DNA from: an uncultured Prevotella sp.
GTDB taxonomy: Bacteria > Bacteroidota > Bacteroidia > Bacteroidales > Bacteroidaceae
Reading direction: 5' to 3'
Assembly: GCA_945788545.1 (NCBI GenBank)
Contig: CALZMK010000113.1
Coordinates: forward strand, 1 to 5,887
Length of the DNA: 5,887 nt
Shown: piece by piece, positions 1 through 5,887 of the stretch
How positions within the stretch are numbered: the first letter of the stretch is position 1
How the letters are laid out: each line of letters starts with the position of its first letter
The notes under the pieces: generated by a model
The model's database searches: none
Told to the model about the DNA's origin: nothing
What the model saw: only the letters and a program-made list of their open reading frames with translations
Made by a program: the position numbers and the translations under genes

Positions 1-2768
1 TACAGGCGTCGGGTGTCAACGACTCCAAGGGCGTCGTCACCCTCAGCGACTTCTGCATGACGTCGTCCTCCGACACCTGCTCCATCAACAACCTGCAGGT
101 GCGCTCGGGCTTCGACACCCAGGGCCACTACCTCGTCCTCGAGAGCGACTTCGGCTATGCCATGCTCACGGGCAATTTCAACTACTCCACCCTCCTCACC
201 AGCATCACCTCGCAGCTCGGGCGCCACATCCCCGTGATTTCGCCCAAGGGCAACACCTCCGGGGGCGACAACAACTTCACCCTCATGGCCCATCTCAACT
301 CCACCAAGTGGATGCAGCCCCTGCTGGGCATACCCCTCGACCTGCGCCGCCCCCTCATCCTCCGTTCCAGCGTCGCCGATGCCCAGAAGTCGATGATTGT
401 GGAGTGCGAGGCACCCCTCTTCGCCTACGACGGCAAACTCTTCAGCAATGCCAACCTCTTCGTCCACTCCTTCGCCGACAGTCTTATCTGCTCGGCTGAG
501 GTGAAGAAGCATCAGGACAATGGCGACCTGCTCGACCTCGATGCGCGCTGCCATGCCGCCGACAACCTTGTGGATATGTCGCTCAACTGGCTCAACGAGG
601 GCAAGAACAGCGGGCGCCTCAATGCCACCTCGTCCTTCGGCAAGACCAGTCAGGGCGTCACCTATGCTCATGTCGTGGTGAAGCCCTCCGACATCACCAT
701 CGGCGACAAGACATGGCTTGTCAAGTCGTCCGACATCCACTACACCCCCAAGCACATCGACATCCATGAGTTCACCATAGCCCACGAGGGGCAGCATATC
801 ATTGTCAACGGCACGGCGAGCGACAGCAAGAGCGACTCGCTGCACATCGACCTCAACGGCATCGACGTGCGCTACGTCCTCGACCTCGTCAACTTCCACT
901 CCGTGGATTTCGACGGCAGTGCGTCGGGTCGTGCCCTCGTCGTGGCTCCCTTCGGCGATTTCTCGGCAAATGCCAATCTCACTGTGGATGATTTCCTCTT
1001 CGAGCACGGGCGCATGGGAGTGCTCAGTGCCGCAGTCAACTGGAACAAGGAGGAGAGTCAGATAGACATCGACGCCATTGCCAACGACGGGCCCGACGCC
1101 CGCACCATCATCTATGGATATGTATCGCCCAAGCGCAACTATATCGACCTCGCCATCGAGGCCGACTCCACCCATATCGACTTCATGCACTCGTTCACCA
1201 AGTCGTTCGTCAGCGACATCGACGGGCGAGCCGTGGGCAAGGTGCGCCTTGCCGGTCCTCTGAGCACCATCAACCTCACCGGCGACCTCCTTGTCAACGG
1301 CAGTGCGATGATCCGTCCGCTCAACTGCCGCTACACCCTCGACAATGTCGCCGTCAGTCTTGTGCCCGACGAGATAGAGCTCAAGGACGCCGTCATCCGC
1401 GATGCCTATGGCAATCCCGGCTATGTCAACGGCTTCATCCATCACAAGCACCTCACCCGTCTGAGCTACGACCTCGATGTCAGGGCGTCCAATCTCCTTG
1501 CCTACGACTTCCGCGACTTCGGCAACGACACCTTCTACGGCACCGTCTTTGCCGACGGCAATGTGGGCATCCACGGTCGCAGTGGCTACCTCCGCATGGA
1601 CATCGACGTCACCCCCCGCAAGGGTTCCACCTTTGTATATAATGCCTCCACCAACGACCAGATCTCCAATCAGGAGTTCATCAAGTGGAATGACGTGACA
1701 TCCCTAATTCCTAATTCCTCATCCCTAATTCCTAATTCCCCCGAGGATTTCTCTTCGGACATGTTCCTCAACTTCAACATCAACTGCACCCCCGACGCCA
1801 CCATCCGCCTGTTGATGGACAGCCACACCAACGACTACATCACGATGGAGGGCAACGGCATGCTTCGCGCCACCTATTATAATAAGGGGGCGTTCAATCT
1901 CTTCGGCACCTACACCCTCGACCACGGCACCTATGGCATCACCATACAGAACATCATCAAGAAGAACTTCACCTTCCGCGAGGGCGGCACCTTCGTCTTC
2001 GGCGGCAATCCCTATGATGCCGCGCTCAATCTTCAGGCTATATACACCGTCAACGGAGTGTCGCTTGCCGACCTGAATGTGGGCAACAGTTTCACCAACA
2101 ACACCATCAAGGTCAACTGTCTCATGAACATCGGCGGTGTGGCGCGCAATCCACAGGTTAGTTTCGACCTCGACATGCCCACCGTTAGCGCCGACGAGAA
2201 GCAGATGATACGTTCCGTGCTCAACTCCGAGGACGAGCTCAACCAGCAGGTGGTTTATCTTCTTGGCATTGGGCGCTTCTACCCCACCGGCACCAACAAC
2301 TCCACCTCGCGCGAGCAGAGCGAGACCTCGCTCGCCATGCAGAGCCTACTCTCCGGCACCATCTCCTCGCAGATAAGCAGTGTTCTCAACACAGTCATCA
2401 AGAACGACAACTGGAATTTCGGAGCGAATATCTCCACGGGCGACGAGGGTTGGAACAACGCCGAATATGAAGGCACCGTCAACGGACGCCTTCTCAACAA
2501 CCGCCTACTCATCAACGGACAGTTTGGTTATCGCGACAATGTCAACACCGCCAACACCAACTTCATCGGCGACTTCGACATTCGCTATCTCCTCCTTCCC
2601 AACGGCAATCTTGCCGTCAAGGTCTATAATCAGACCAACGACCGCTATTTCACCAAGTCCAGTCTCAACACCCAGGGCGTGGGCCTCATAATGAAAAAGG
2701 ATTTCCGAAGTATTTTAGACTTGTTTGGGAAGAAGAAAAAGAAGAAGAAAAATATAGGCGCAGAATAA
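1..2768 (+). CDS. tamB: TamB-like translocation/assembly module protein, C-terminal part (5' end outside window)
   Basis: The frame is open from position 3, so the ATG at 57 is internal and about 921 residues are visible. Bacteroidota TamB proteins are usually well over 1,400 residues, so several hundred N-terminal residues, including the membrane anchor, should lie upstream. Seen: long runs of alternating hydrophobic/polar beta-strand residues typical of the TamB/AsmA-like beta-groove. The C-terminal third reads as a DUF490/TamB domain, with a G-x-A-x-NPQVSFDLDMP segment near 2137-2180, then a D-E-L-N-Q-Q-V-V-Y-L-L-G-I-G-R-F stretch near 2233-2277, a beta-rich end and a lysine-rich tail. Known of the family: an inner-membrane-anchored periplasmic protein that bridges to the outer membrane and serves phospholipid transport and/or outer-membrane protein assembly. 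Odd: an AT-rich heptamer repeat is translated in frame at about visible residues 567-580. Family assignment is strong; the exact substrate is not shown by the sequence. Confidence 0.9.
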   Translation, partial: QASGVNDSKGVVTLSDFCMTSSSDTCSINNLQVRSGFDTQGHYLVLESDFGYAMLTGNFNYSTLLTSITSQLGRHIPVISPKGNTSGGDNNFTLMAHLNSTKWMQPLLGIPLDLRRPLILRSSVADAQKSMIVECEAPLFAYDGKLFSNANLFVHSFADSLICSAEVKKHQDNGDLLDLDARCHAADNLVDMSLNWLNEGKNSGRLNATSSFGKTSQGVTYAHVVVKPSDITIGDKTWLVKSSDIHYTPKHIDIHEFTIAHEGQHIIVNGTASDSKSDSLHIDLNGIDVRYVLDLVNFHSVDFDGSASGRALVVAPFGDFSANANLTVDDFLFEHGRMGVLSAAVNWNKEESQIDIDAIANDGPDARTIIYGYVSPKRNYIDLAIEADSTHIDFMHSFTKSFVSDIDGRAVGKVRLAGPLSTINLTGDLLVNGSAMIRPLNCRYTLDNVAVSLVPDEIELKDAVIRDAYGNPGYVNGFIHHKHLTRLSYDLDVRASNLLAYDFRDFGNDTFYGTVFADGNVGIHGRSGYLRMDIDVTPRKGSTFVYNASTNDQISNQEFIKWNDVTSLIPNSSSLIPNSPEDFSSDMFLNFNINCTPDATIRLLMDSHTNDYITMEGNGMLRATYYNKGAFNLFGTYTLDHGTYGITIQNIIKKNFTFREGGTFVFGGNPYDAALNLQAIYTVNGVSLADLNVGNSFTNNTIKVNCLMNIGGVARNPQVSFDLDMPTVSADEKQMIRSVLNSEDELNQQVVYLLGIGRFYPTGTNNSTSREQSETSLAMQSLLSGTISSQISSVLNTVIKNDNWNFGANISTGDEGWNNAEYEGTVNGRLLNNRLLINGQFGYRDNVNTANTNFIGDFDIRYLLLPNGNLAVKVYNQTNDRYFTKSSLNTQGVGLIMKKDFRSILDLFGKKKKKKKNIGAE
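1699..1740 (+). repeat. In-frame heptamer array inside the tamB-like gene
   Basis: Two 21-bp units (1699-1719 and 1720-1740) are identical except for their last base. Each is built of heptamers: 1703-1737 reads A-A-B-A-A with A = CCTAATT and B = CCTCATC, preceded by a partial B (CATC, 1699-1702). The block is 42 bp long, a multiple of three, and is translated as SLIPNSS then SLIPNSP. It is an AT-rich island in an otherwise G/C-rich gene. Bases 1705-1737 match the intergenic array at 3804-3836 perfectly over 33 bp, in the same orientation. Confidence 0.92.
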
Positions 2769-2785
2769 AAACTGCGCCTTTTTTT
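2757..2785 (+). terminator. Intrinsic terminator of the tamB-like gene, probably bidirectional
   Basis: A perfect 7-bp stem, GGCGCAG (2757-2763) with CTGCGCC (2772-2778), encloses an 8-nt A-rich loop and is followed by seven T (2779-2785). The tamB stop codon (2766-2768) lies in the loop, so the left arm encodes the last residues. On the minus strand the same stem is followed by TATATTTTT, so it can also end the convergent lipoprotein transcript, whose stop codon (2784-2786) overlaps the T-tract. Confidence 0.88.
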
Positions 2786-3686
2786 AAAACTCGATAATAG
2801 CATCCTCCTCTAAACTATCATCGATGACGAATGACGTTTTTGTTGAGGAATTAAAGAAATAGCCTGTGGCCTTCGTCACCCTGTGGGGCATCAACGGGAC
2901 ATCGCTGAATGTGTGCGACTTGACGATATTGCCCGAGGCGTCCTTCATGTTCACAATAACATCCACAATCTGTTTGTCTCCATTAACAAGGCAATGAGCT
3001 CCAAGTGATTTTCCCTTAATCGACTGAGCCGCTATATTTATATTCACCTTATATTGATATTCGTCCAAGGAAAAACCGGTAGTGGGATTAAAGGAGTAAT
3101 CTGTGGTCAACGCCGCTGATGAATTTATGATTATCTCACATGTCACGACATCATCGGGCTGTTCGTCAAGTGTCACCATTTGAAACTGCGACGTGATTCG
3201 TTTACCAAGATCTATAACAACTTCATTACTCGTGTCGGCTGCAATAGTCACCAACTGTTTCACAGCAAATGTTTTTGAGAATTTAGAGGTGGTGATCTTT
3301 GCACTTTCTGGGGATATAATCTCAGCGGCGTTCTCGCTATTGGTACTTGCCTTATGAGCCACAACGACAAAGGTATAATCGCCTGGATATATGGTGCATG
3401 TGATTTGGTCGAAATCATCATCTGAACTGCTCTTTGAGGTAGAAAAGACCAAACTCCCCTTATCGTTGAACACCGAGAGGGCGATACGATCAACCTTAGC
3501 CTCGTAGAGCGTTTTATCCGACGCGCGCGTGTCCTCTTCTATAGTATAATTAAAATCACTGAATGATATACACACGTTAACTTTGCCGTCGGAACGGGTA
3601 TTATTCCCCACTGTCACTTTCTCGCATGAAACAAGTAAAAATAATAATACTACAAGAAATACAATCGTATTGATAATCTTCTTCAT
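2784..3686 (-). CDS. Lipoprotein of the fimbrillin / Mfa2-FimB-like clan
   Basis: Encodes 300 residues. Seen: a signal peptide starting MKKIINT with a long hydrophobic core and a lipobox LVSC, so Cys21 is the likely lipidated residue. The acidic run of the usual Bacteroidota surface-export signal is weak (C-E-K only). Features resembling Mfa2/FimB and FimA-clan proteins are VDRIALSVFNDKG (about 65-77), YPGDYTFVVVAHKA (100-113), a second-domain strand RITSQFQMV (163-171) and a closing FSDVPLMPHRVTKATGYFF (260-278). Known of the clan: two beta-sandwich domains, with members forming or anchoring surface fimbriae or acting as free lipoproteins. Inferred: an envelope accessory protein. No fimbrial partner genes lie beside it, so fimbrial function is unproven; it might instead be an orphan lipoprotein of unknown role. 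The start is fixed by the signal peptide; the region upstream of the ATG is AT-rich with no Shine-Dalgarno. The gene is visibly more A/T-rich than tamB or rpsA, which suggests transfer or rapid divergence. Confidence 0.8.
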   Translation of the reverse strand: MKKIINTIVFLVVLLFLLVSCEKVTVGNNTRSDGKVNVCISFSDFNYTIEEDTRASDKTLYEAKVDRIALSVFNDKGSLVFSTSKSSSDDDFDQITCTIYPGDYTFVVVAHKASTNSENAAEIISPESAKITTSKFSKTFAVKQLVTIAADTSNEVVIDLGKRITSQFQMVTLDEQPDDVVTCEIIINSSAALTTDYSFNPTTGFSLDEYQYKVNINIAAQSIKGKSLGAHCLVNGDKQIVDVIVNMKDASGNIVKSHTFSDVPLMPHRVTKATGYFFNSSTKTSFVIDDSLEEDAIIEF

Positions 3687-3727
3687 AACAATAATATAAA
3701 TTTAATGATTAATTTAGCGTACGGCTG

Positions 3728-3757
3728 CAAAATTACTAAAAAAAAATCAATAGCAAG
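3728..3757 (-). promoter_or_regulatory. Predicted promoter of the lipoprotein gene
   Basis: On the minus strand, TAATTTTG (3735-3728) fits the Bacteroidota -7 consensus TAnnTTTG. CTTG (3757-3754) lies 18 nt upstream and could be the -33 element (consensus TTTG). The spacer contains an uninterrupted run of nine T on this strand (3746-3738). Transcription would begin roughly 35 nt before the ATG. Not experimentally supported. Confidence 0.55.
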
Positions 3758-3801
3758 ATGATACTCAGTCTGCATTACGTTAAATAATCATAAATCAAGA
3801 G

Positions 3802-3836
3802 ATTAATTCCTAATTCCTCATCCCTAATTCCTAATT
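3802..3836 (+). repeat. Intergenic heptamer array upstream of rpsA
   Basis: Five heptamers: a degenerate ATTAATT (3802-3808), CCTAATT (3809-3815), CCTCATC (3816-3822), then CCTAATT twice (3823-3836). Bases 3804-3836 are identical to 1705-1737 inside the tamB-like gene, with the variant heptamer in the same place. The array ends six bases before the rpsA -7 box. No flanking target-site duplication or inverted repeat is visible. Confidence 0.92.
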
Positions 3837-3842
3837 TATTCG

Positions 3843-3850
3843 TACCTTTG
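3843..3850 (+). promoter_or_regulatory. rpsA promoter, -7 element
   Basis: TACCTTTG is an exact match to the Bacteroidota -7 consensus TAnnTTTG and lies 87 bp before the rpsA start codon. No TTTG or TTG is found about 18-21 bp upstream; that place is occupied by the heptamer array. Transcription should start within a few bases downstream, leaving a leader of roughly 80 nt. Confidence 0.7.
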
Positions 3851-3854
3851 CACC

Positions 3855-3883
3855 CGATTTTCAAAAATCGTCGGCTAAAGCCG
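3855..3883 (+). promoter_or_regulatory. Two small hairpins in the rpsA 5' leader
   Basis: CGATTT (3855-3860) pairs with AAATCG (3865-3870) around a TCAA loop, and CGGC (3872-3875) pairs with GCCG (3880-3883) around TAAA. Both sit at the predicted 5' end of the rpsA mRNA. S1 is known to control its own translation in Escherichia coli through leader structure; a similar role here is inference. The hairpins could also simply stabilise the mRNA end. The remaining leader to the ATG is A/T-rich, unstructured by eye, and has no Shine-Dalgarno, as is common in Bacteroidota. Confidence 0.45.
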
Positions 3884-3937
3884 GCTAATAGTTCACATAA
3901 AGTCTAACTTTATTTTAAAAAAACATTTAATTAAATT

Positions 3938-5713
3938 ATGTCAGAATTAACAAACAACGTCAAGCCATTGGACGACTTCAATTGGGAAGAGTTTGAGAAT
4001 GGCACATCGGCTAACGTCAGCAAGGAAGAGCTGGACAAGGCTTACGACGAAACCTTGAACAAGGTGAGTGAGCATCAGGTGACTGAGGGTACTGTAATCT
4101 CAGTGGACAAGAAGGAAGTTATCGTCAACATCGGCTACAAGAGCGACGGTATCATCCCCGCAAGCGAATTCCGCTACAATCCCGACCTTAAGGTGGGCGA
4201 CAAGGTAGAGGTTTACGTAGAAAACCAGGAGGACCGCAAGGGTCAACTTATCCTTTCGCACAAGAAGGCACGCCTCAGCAAGAGCTGGGATCGCGTTAAC
4301 GCTGCCCTCGAGAACCAGGAGGTTATTCAGGGATTCATCAAGTGCCGCACTAAGGGCGGTATGATTGTTGACGTATTCGGTATCGAGGCATTCTTGCCCG
4401 GAAGCCAGATTGACGTTCATCCTATACGCGACTACGACCAGTTTGTAAACAAGACTATGGAGTTCAAGGTTGTGAAGATCAACCAGGAGTTCCGCAACGT
4501 GGTTGTTTCGCACAAGGCTCTTATCGAAGAGGAGCTCGAGGCTCAGAAGCGCGAGATTATCTCGAAGCTGGAGAAGGGTCAGATTCTCGAGGGTACTGTC
4601 AAGAACATCACTTCTTACGGTGTGTTTGTTGACCTCGGCGGTGTTGACGGACTCATCCACATCACCGACTTGTCATGGGGCCGCGTGGATGATCCACACA
4701 AGGTTGTGGAGCTCGACCAGAAGATCAACGTGGTTATCCTCGACTTCGACGACGAGAAGAAGCGTATCGCTCTCGGTCTGAAGCAGCTGACTCCGCACCC
4801 ATGGGATGCCCTGGATGCCGACCTGAAGGTGGGCGACAAGGTGAAGGGCAAGGTTGTCGTTATCGCCGACTACGGTGCATTCGTAGAGATCCAGCCGGGC
4901 GTGGAGGGACTTATCCACGTGAGCGAGATGTCATGGAGCCAGCACCTGCGCTCTGCTCAGGACTTCCTGAGCGTTGGCGACGAGGTGGAGGCTGTTATCC
5001 TGACTCTCGACCGCGACGAGCGCAAGATGAGCCTTGGTATCAAGCAGCTTAAGGAGGATCCATGGGAGGCTATCGAGGTTAAGTATCCTGTTGGCAGCAA
5101 GCACACTGCCAAGGTGCGCAACTTCACTAACTTCGGTGTATTCGTTGAGCTCGAGGAGGGTGTTGACGGACTTATCCACATCAGCGACTTGTCGTGGACC
5201 AAGAAGGTGAAGCATCCTTCAGAGTTCACTCAGGTGGGCTCAGAGATCGACGTTGTCGTTCTCGACATCGACAAGGACAACCGTCGCTTGAGCCTCGGCC
5301 ACAAGCAGCTTGAGGATAATCCTTGGAACCAGTTTGAGGCTACATATACCGTAGGCAGCGTACACGAGGGTAAGATTATCGAACTGCTCGAGAAGGGTGC
5401 CGTGGTATCTCTGGAGAAGGGTGTTGAGGGCTTCGCTACTCCTAAGCATCTCGTGAAGGAGGATGGCTCACAGGCTACATTAGGTGAGGAACTGCCCTTC
5501 AAGGTTATCGAGTTCAACAAGGACAGCAAGCGTATTATCCTGTCGCACAGCCGCACCTTCGAGGATGCTCAGCGTGAGGAGAAGCGCGCTGCCAAGAAGC
5601 CTCGCGCAAAGAAGGAGGATGTAGTGAAGATCGAGAACCAGCCTGCTGCTACTACTCTCGGTGACATCGATGTTCTTGCTCAGCTCAAGGCTCAGATGGA
5701 GAAAGGAGAGTAA
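3938..5713 (+). CDS. rpsA: 30S ribosomal protein S1
   Basis: Encodes 591 residues, a normal full length for Bacteroidota S1. Six S1 (OB-fold RNA-binding) domains are visible at roughly residues 45-110, 125-193, 213-283, 297-370, 383-457 and 470-538. Domains 3-5 show the repeated pattern YGVFVDL / YGAFVEI / FGVFVEL, then GLIH(I/V)(S/T)(D/E)(L/M)SW and SLG-x-KQL. A basic, alanine/lysine-rich linker (about 540-560) leads to a conserved tail near LGDIDVLAQLKAQM. Known role: binds mRNA on the small subunit and assists initiation, likely important in a phylum that seldom uses Shine-Dalgarno pairing. The ATG at 3938 is chosen because the following MSELTNN start leads directly into the acidic N-terminal region and an AT-rich leader precedes it. 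Codon use favours GGT, GTT and CTT more than the tamB-like gene does, in keeping with high expression. It is transcribed alone, from its own promoter to its own terminator. Confidence 0.98.
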   Translation: MSELTNNVKPLDDFNWEEFENGTSANVSKEELDKAYDETLNKVSEHQVTEGTVISVDKKEVIVNIGYKSDGIIPASEFRYNPDLKVGDKVEVYVENQEDRKGQLILSHKKARLSKSWDRVNAALENQEVIQGFIKCRTKGGMIVDVFGIEAFLPGSQIDVHPIRDYDQFVNKTMEFKVVKINQEFRNVVVSHKALIEEELEAQKREIISKLEKGQILEGTVKNITSYGVFVDLGGVDGLIHITDLSWGRVDDPHKVVELDQKINVVILDFDDEKKRIALGLKQLTPHPWDALDADLKVGDKVKGKVVVIADYGAFVEIQPGVEGLIHVSEMSWSQHLRSAQDFLSVGDEVEAVILTLDRDERKMSLGIKQLKEDPWEAIEVKYPVGSKHTAKVRNFTNFGVFVELEEGVDGLIHISDLSWTKKVKHPSEFTQVGSEIDVVVLDIDKDNRRLSLGHKQLEDNPWNQFEATYTVGSVHEGKIIELLEKGAVVSLEKGVEGFATPKHLVKEDGSQATLGEELPFKVIEFNKDSKRIILSHSRTFEDAQREEKRAAKKPRAKKEDVVKIENQPAATTLGDIDVLAQLKAQMEKGE

Positions 5714-5714
5714 G

Positions 5715-5739
5715 TCGCTCGCGACGGAGTCGCAAGCGA
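5715..5739 (+). repeat. Inverted repeat directly after the rpsA stop
   Basis: TCGCTCGCGAC (5715-5725) pairs with GTCGCAAGCGA (5729-5739) across a GGA loop, giving an 11-position stem with one C/A mismatch. It begins two bases after the stop codon. It is followed by A-rich sequence, not a T-tract, so it is not a classical terminator. It may protect the 3' end of the rpsA mRNA. TCGCAA (5730-5735) could alternatively pair with TTGCGA at 5776-5781. Confidence 0.6.
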
Positions 5740-5740
5740 A

Positions 5741-5770
5741 ATTAAAAAATTAAAATATTAAAAAATTAAA
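5741..5770. repeat. AT-only tandem repeat, two copies, 16-bp period
   Basis: ATTAAAAAATTAAA occurs perfectly at 5741-5754 and again at 5757-5770, separated by two bases. It consists only of A and T and lies between the post-rpsA hairpin and the rpsA terminator. No gene is present; function unknown. Confidence 0.7.
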
Positions 5771-5796
5771 GTCGTTTGCGATAATAAACATTTAAT

Positions 5797-5831
5797 AGGC
5801 GATGCCGTTATCATACGGTGTCGCCTTTTTT
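5797..5831 (+). terminator. Intrinsic terminator of rpsA
   Basis: A 12-bp stem, AGGCGATGCCGT (5797-5808) with ACGGTGTCGCCT (5815-5826), contains two adjacent G/T wobble pairs, a TATCAT loop, and ends in a run of six T (5826-5831). It lies about 85 bp after the rpsA stop. The reverse strand lacks a good T-tract, so it is mainly a plus-strand terminator. Confidence 0.88.
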
Positions 5832-5832
5832 A

Positions 5833-5844
5833 TAATTCCTAATT
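5833..5844 (+). repeat. Short fragment of the heptamer repeat
   Basis: TAATTCCTAATT matches the heptamer arrays at 1705-1716 and 3804-3815 over 12 bp, in the same orientation. It starts just after the rpsA terminator T-tract. At this length and in AT-rich DNA chance is possible, so it is a weaker call than the two full arrays. Confidence 0.5.
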
Positions 5845-5887
5845 GACTTCGTCGATTGCTGGCTTCACCTCAGCATAGCTCGAGCAA
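5839..5887 (-). CDS. Possible C-terminal end of a convergent minus-strand gene
   Basis: Reading the minus strand from the window edge, one frame is open for 15 codons and ends with CSSYAEVKPAIDEVN and a TAG stop (5841-5839). The composition is G/C-richer than the spacer before it and looks protein-like, and a gene convergent with rpsA would fit the terminator position. The stop codon falls inside the heptamer fragment. Too short to identify; it may be non-coding. Confidence 0.25.
   Translation of the reverse strand, partial: CSSYAEVKPAIDEVN

Noticed and set aside
57..59. ATG at 57 as the true start of the tamB-like gene
   Set aside because: The frame is open upstream to the window edge with matching composition, and the family is much longer, so this is an internal methionine.
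1703..1737. G-quadruplex on the minus strand
   Set aside because: The complement has only GG pairs (one GGG) separated by 4-5 bases; a two-layer quadruplex would be weak, and I have no further support.
1699..1740. CRISPR array
   Set aside because: The units are direct heptamers in tandem with no unique spacers and no cas genes nearby.
2731..2753. Frameshift-prone purine tract near the tamB end
   Set aside because: The AAG/AAA-rich tract encodes a lysine tail, which is common at TamB C-termini in this phylum; the frame is intact and no alternative product is evident.
4100..4660. 186-codon open frame on the minus strand
   Set aside because: It lies wholly antisense to rpsA, which has unmistakable S1 domains, and its translation shows no recognisable domain. 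It is a by-product of rpsA codon use.
5715..5739. Second rpsA terminator
   Set aside because: The stem is good but is followed by A-rich sequence with no T-tract, whereas the 5797-5831 hairpin has one.

Overview
The window comes from a Bacteroidales-type genome (Bacteroidota; Prevotella- or Muribaculaceae-like, genus not determinable by eye). Three things support this: a TamB-family protein with the Bacteroidota C-terminal style, a six-domain ribosomal protein S1 of about 590 residues with a Bacteroidota-type tail, and promoters that fit the Bacteroidota -7 motif TAnnTTTG, with no Shine-Dalgarno sequence ahead of the S1 start.

Layout. Positions 1-2768 (+) hold the 3' part of a tamB-like gene whose 5' end lies outside the window. 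It ends in a hairpin terminator shared with a convergent gene at 2784-3686 (-). That gene encodes a 300-residue lipoprotein resembling the fimbrillin / Mfa2-FimB clan and is visibly richer in A/T than its neighbours. A 251-bp divergent intergenic region (3687-3937) carries a promoter for each side, a heptamer repeat array and a structured S1 leader. Positions 3938-5713 (+) hold rpsA. The last 174 bp contain a hairpin, an AT-rich tandem repeat, the rpsA terminator and possibly the C-terminal end of another minus-strand gene.

The three genes do not form a pathway. TamB acts in outer-membrane biogenesis, the lipoprotein is a surface or periplasmic accessory protein, and S1 is a translation factor. 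The arrangement gives three separate transcription units with convergent ends and one divergent promoter region.

I see no new multi-gene system. The most interesting signal is a composite heptamer repeat (A = CCTAATT, B = CCTCATC, order A-A-B-A-A). It occurs inside the tamB reading frame, where it is translated in frame as two SLIPNS units. A 33-bp perfect copy lies just upstream of the rpsA -7 box, and a 12-bp fragment follows the rpsA terminator. This looks like a dispersed short repeat that can settle in both coding and promoter DNA.
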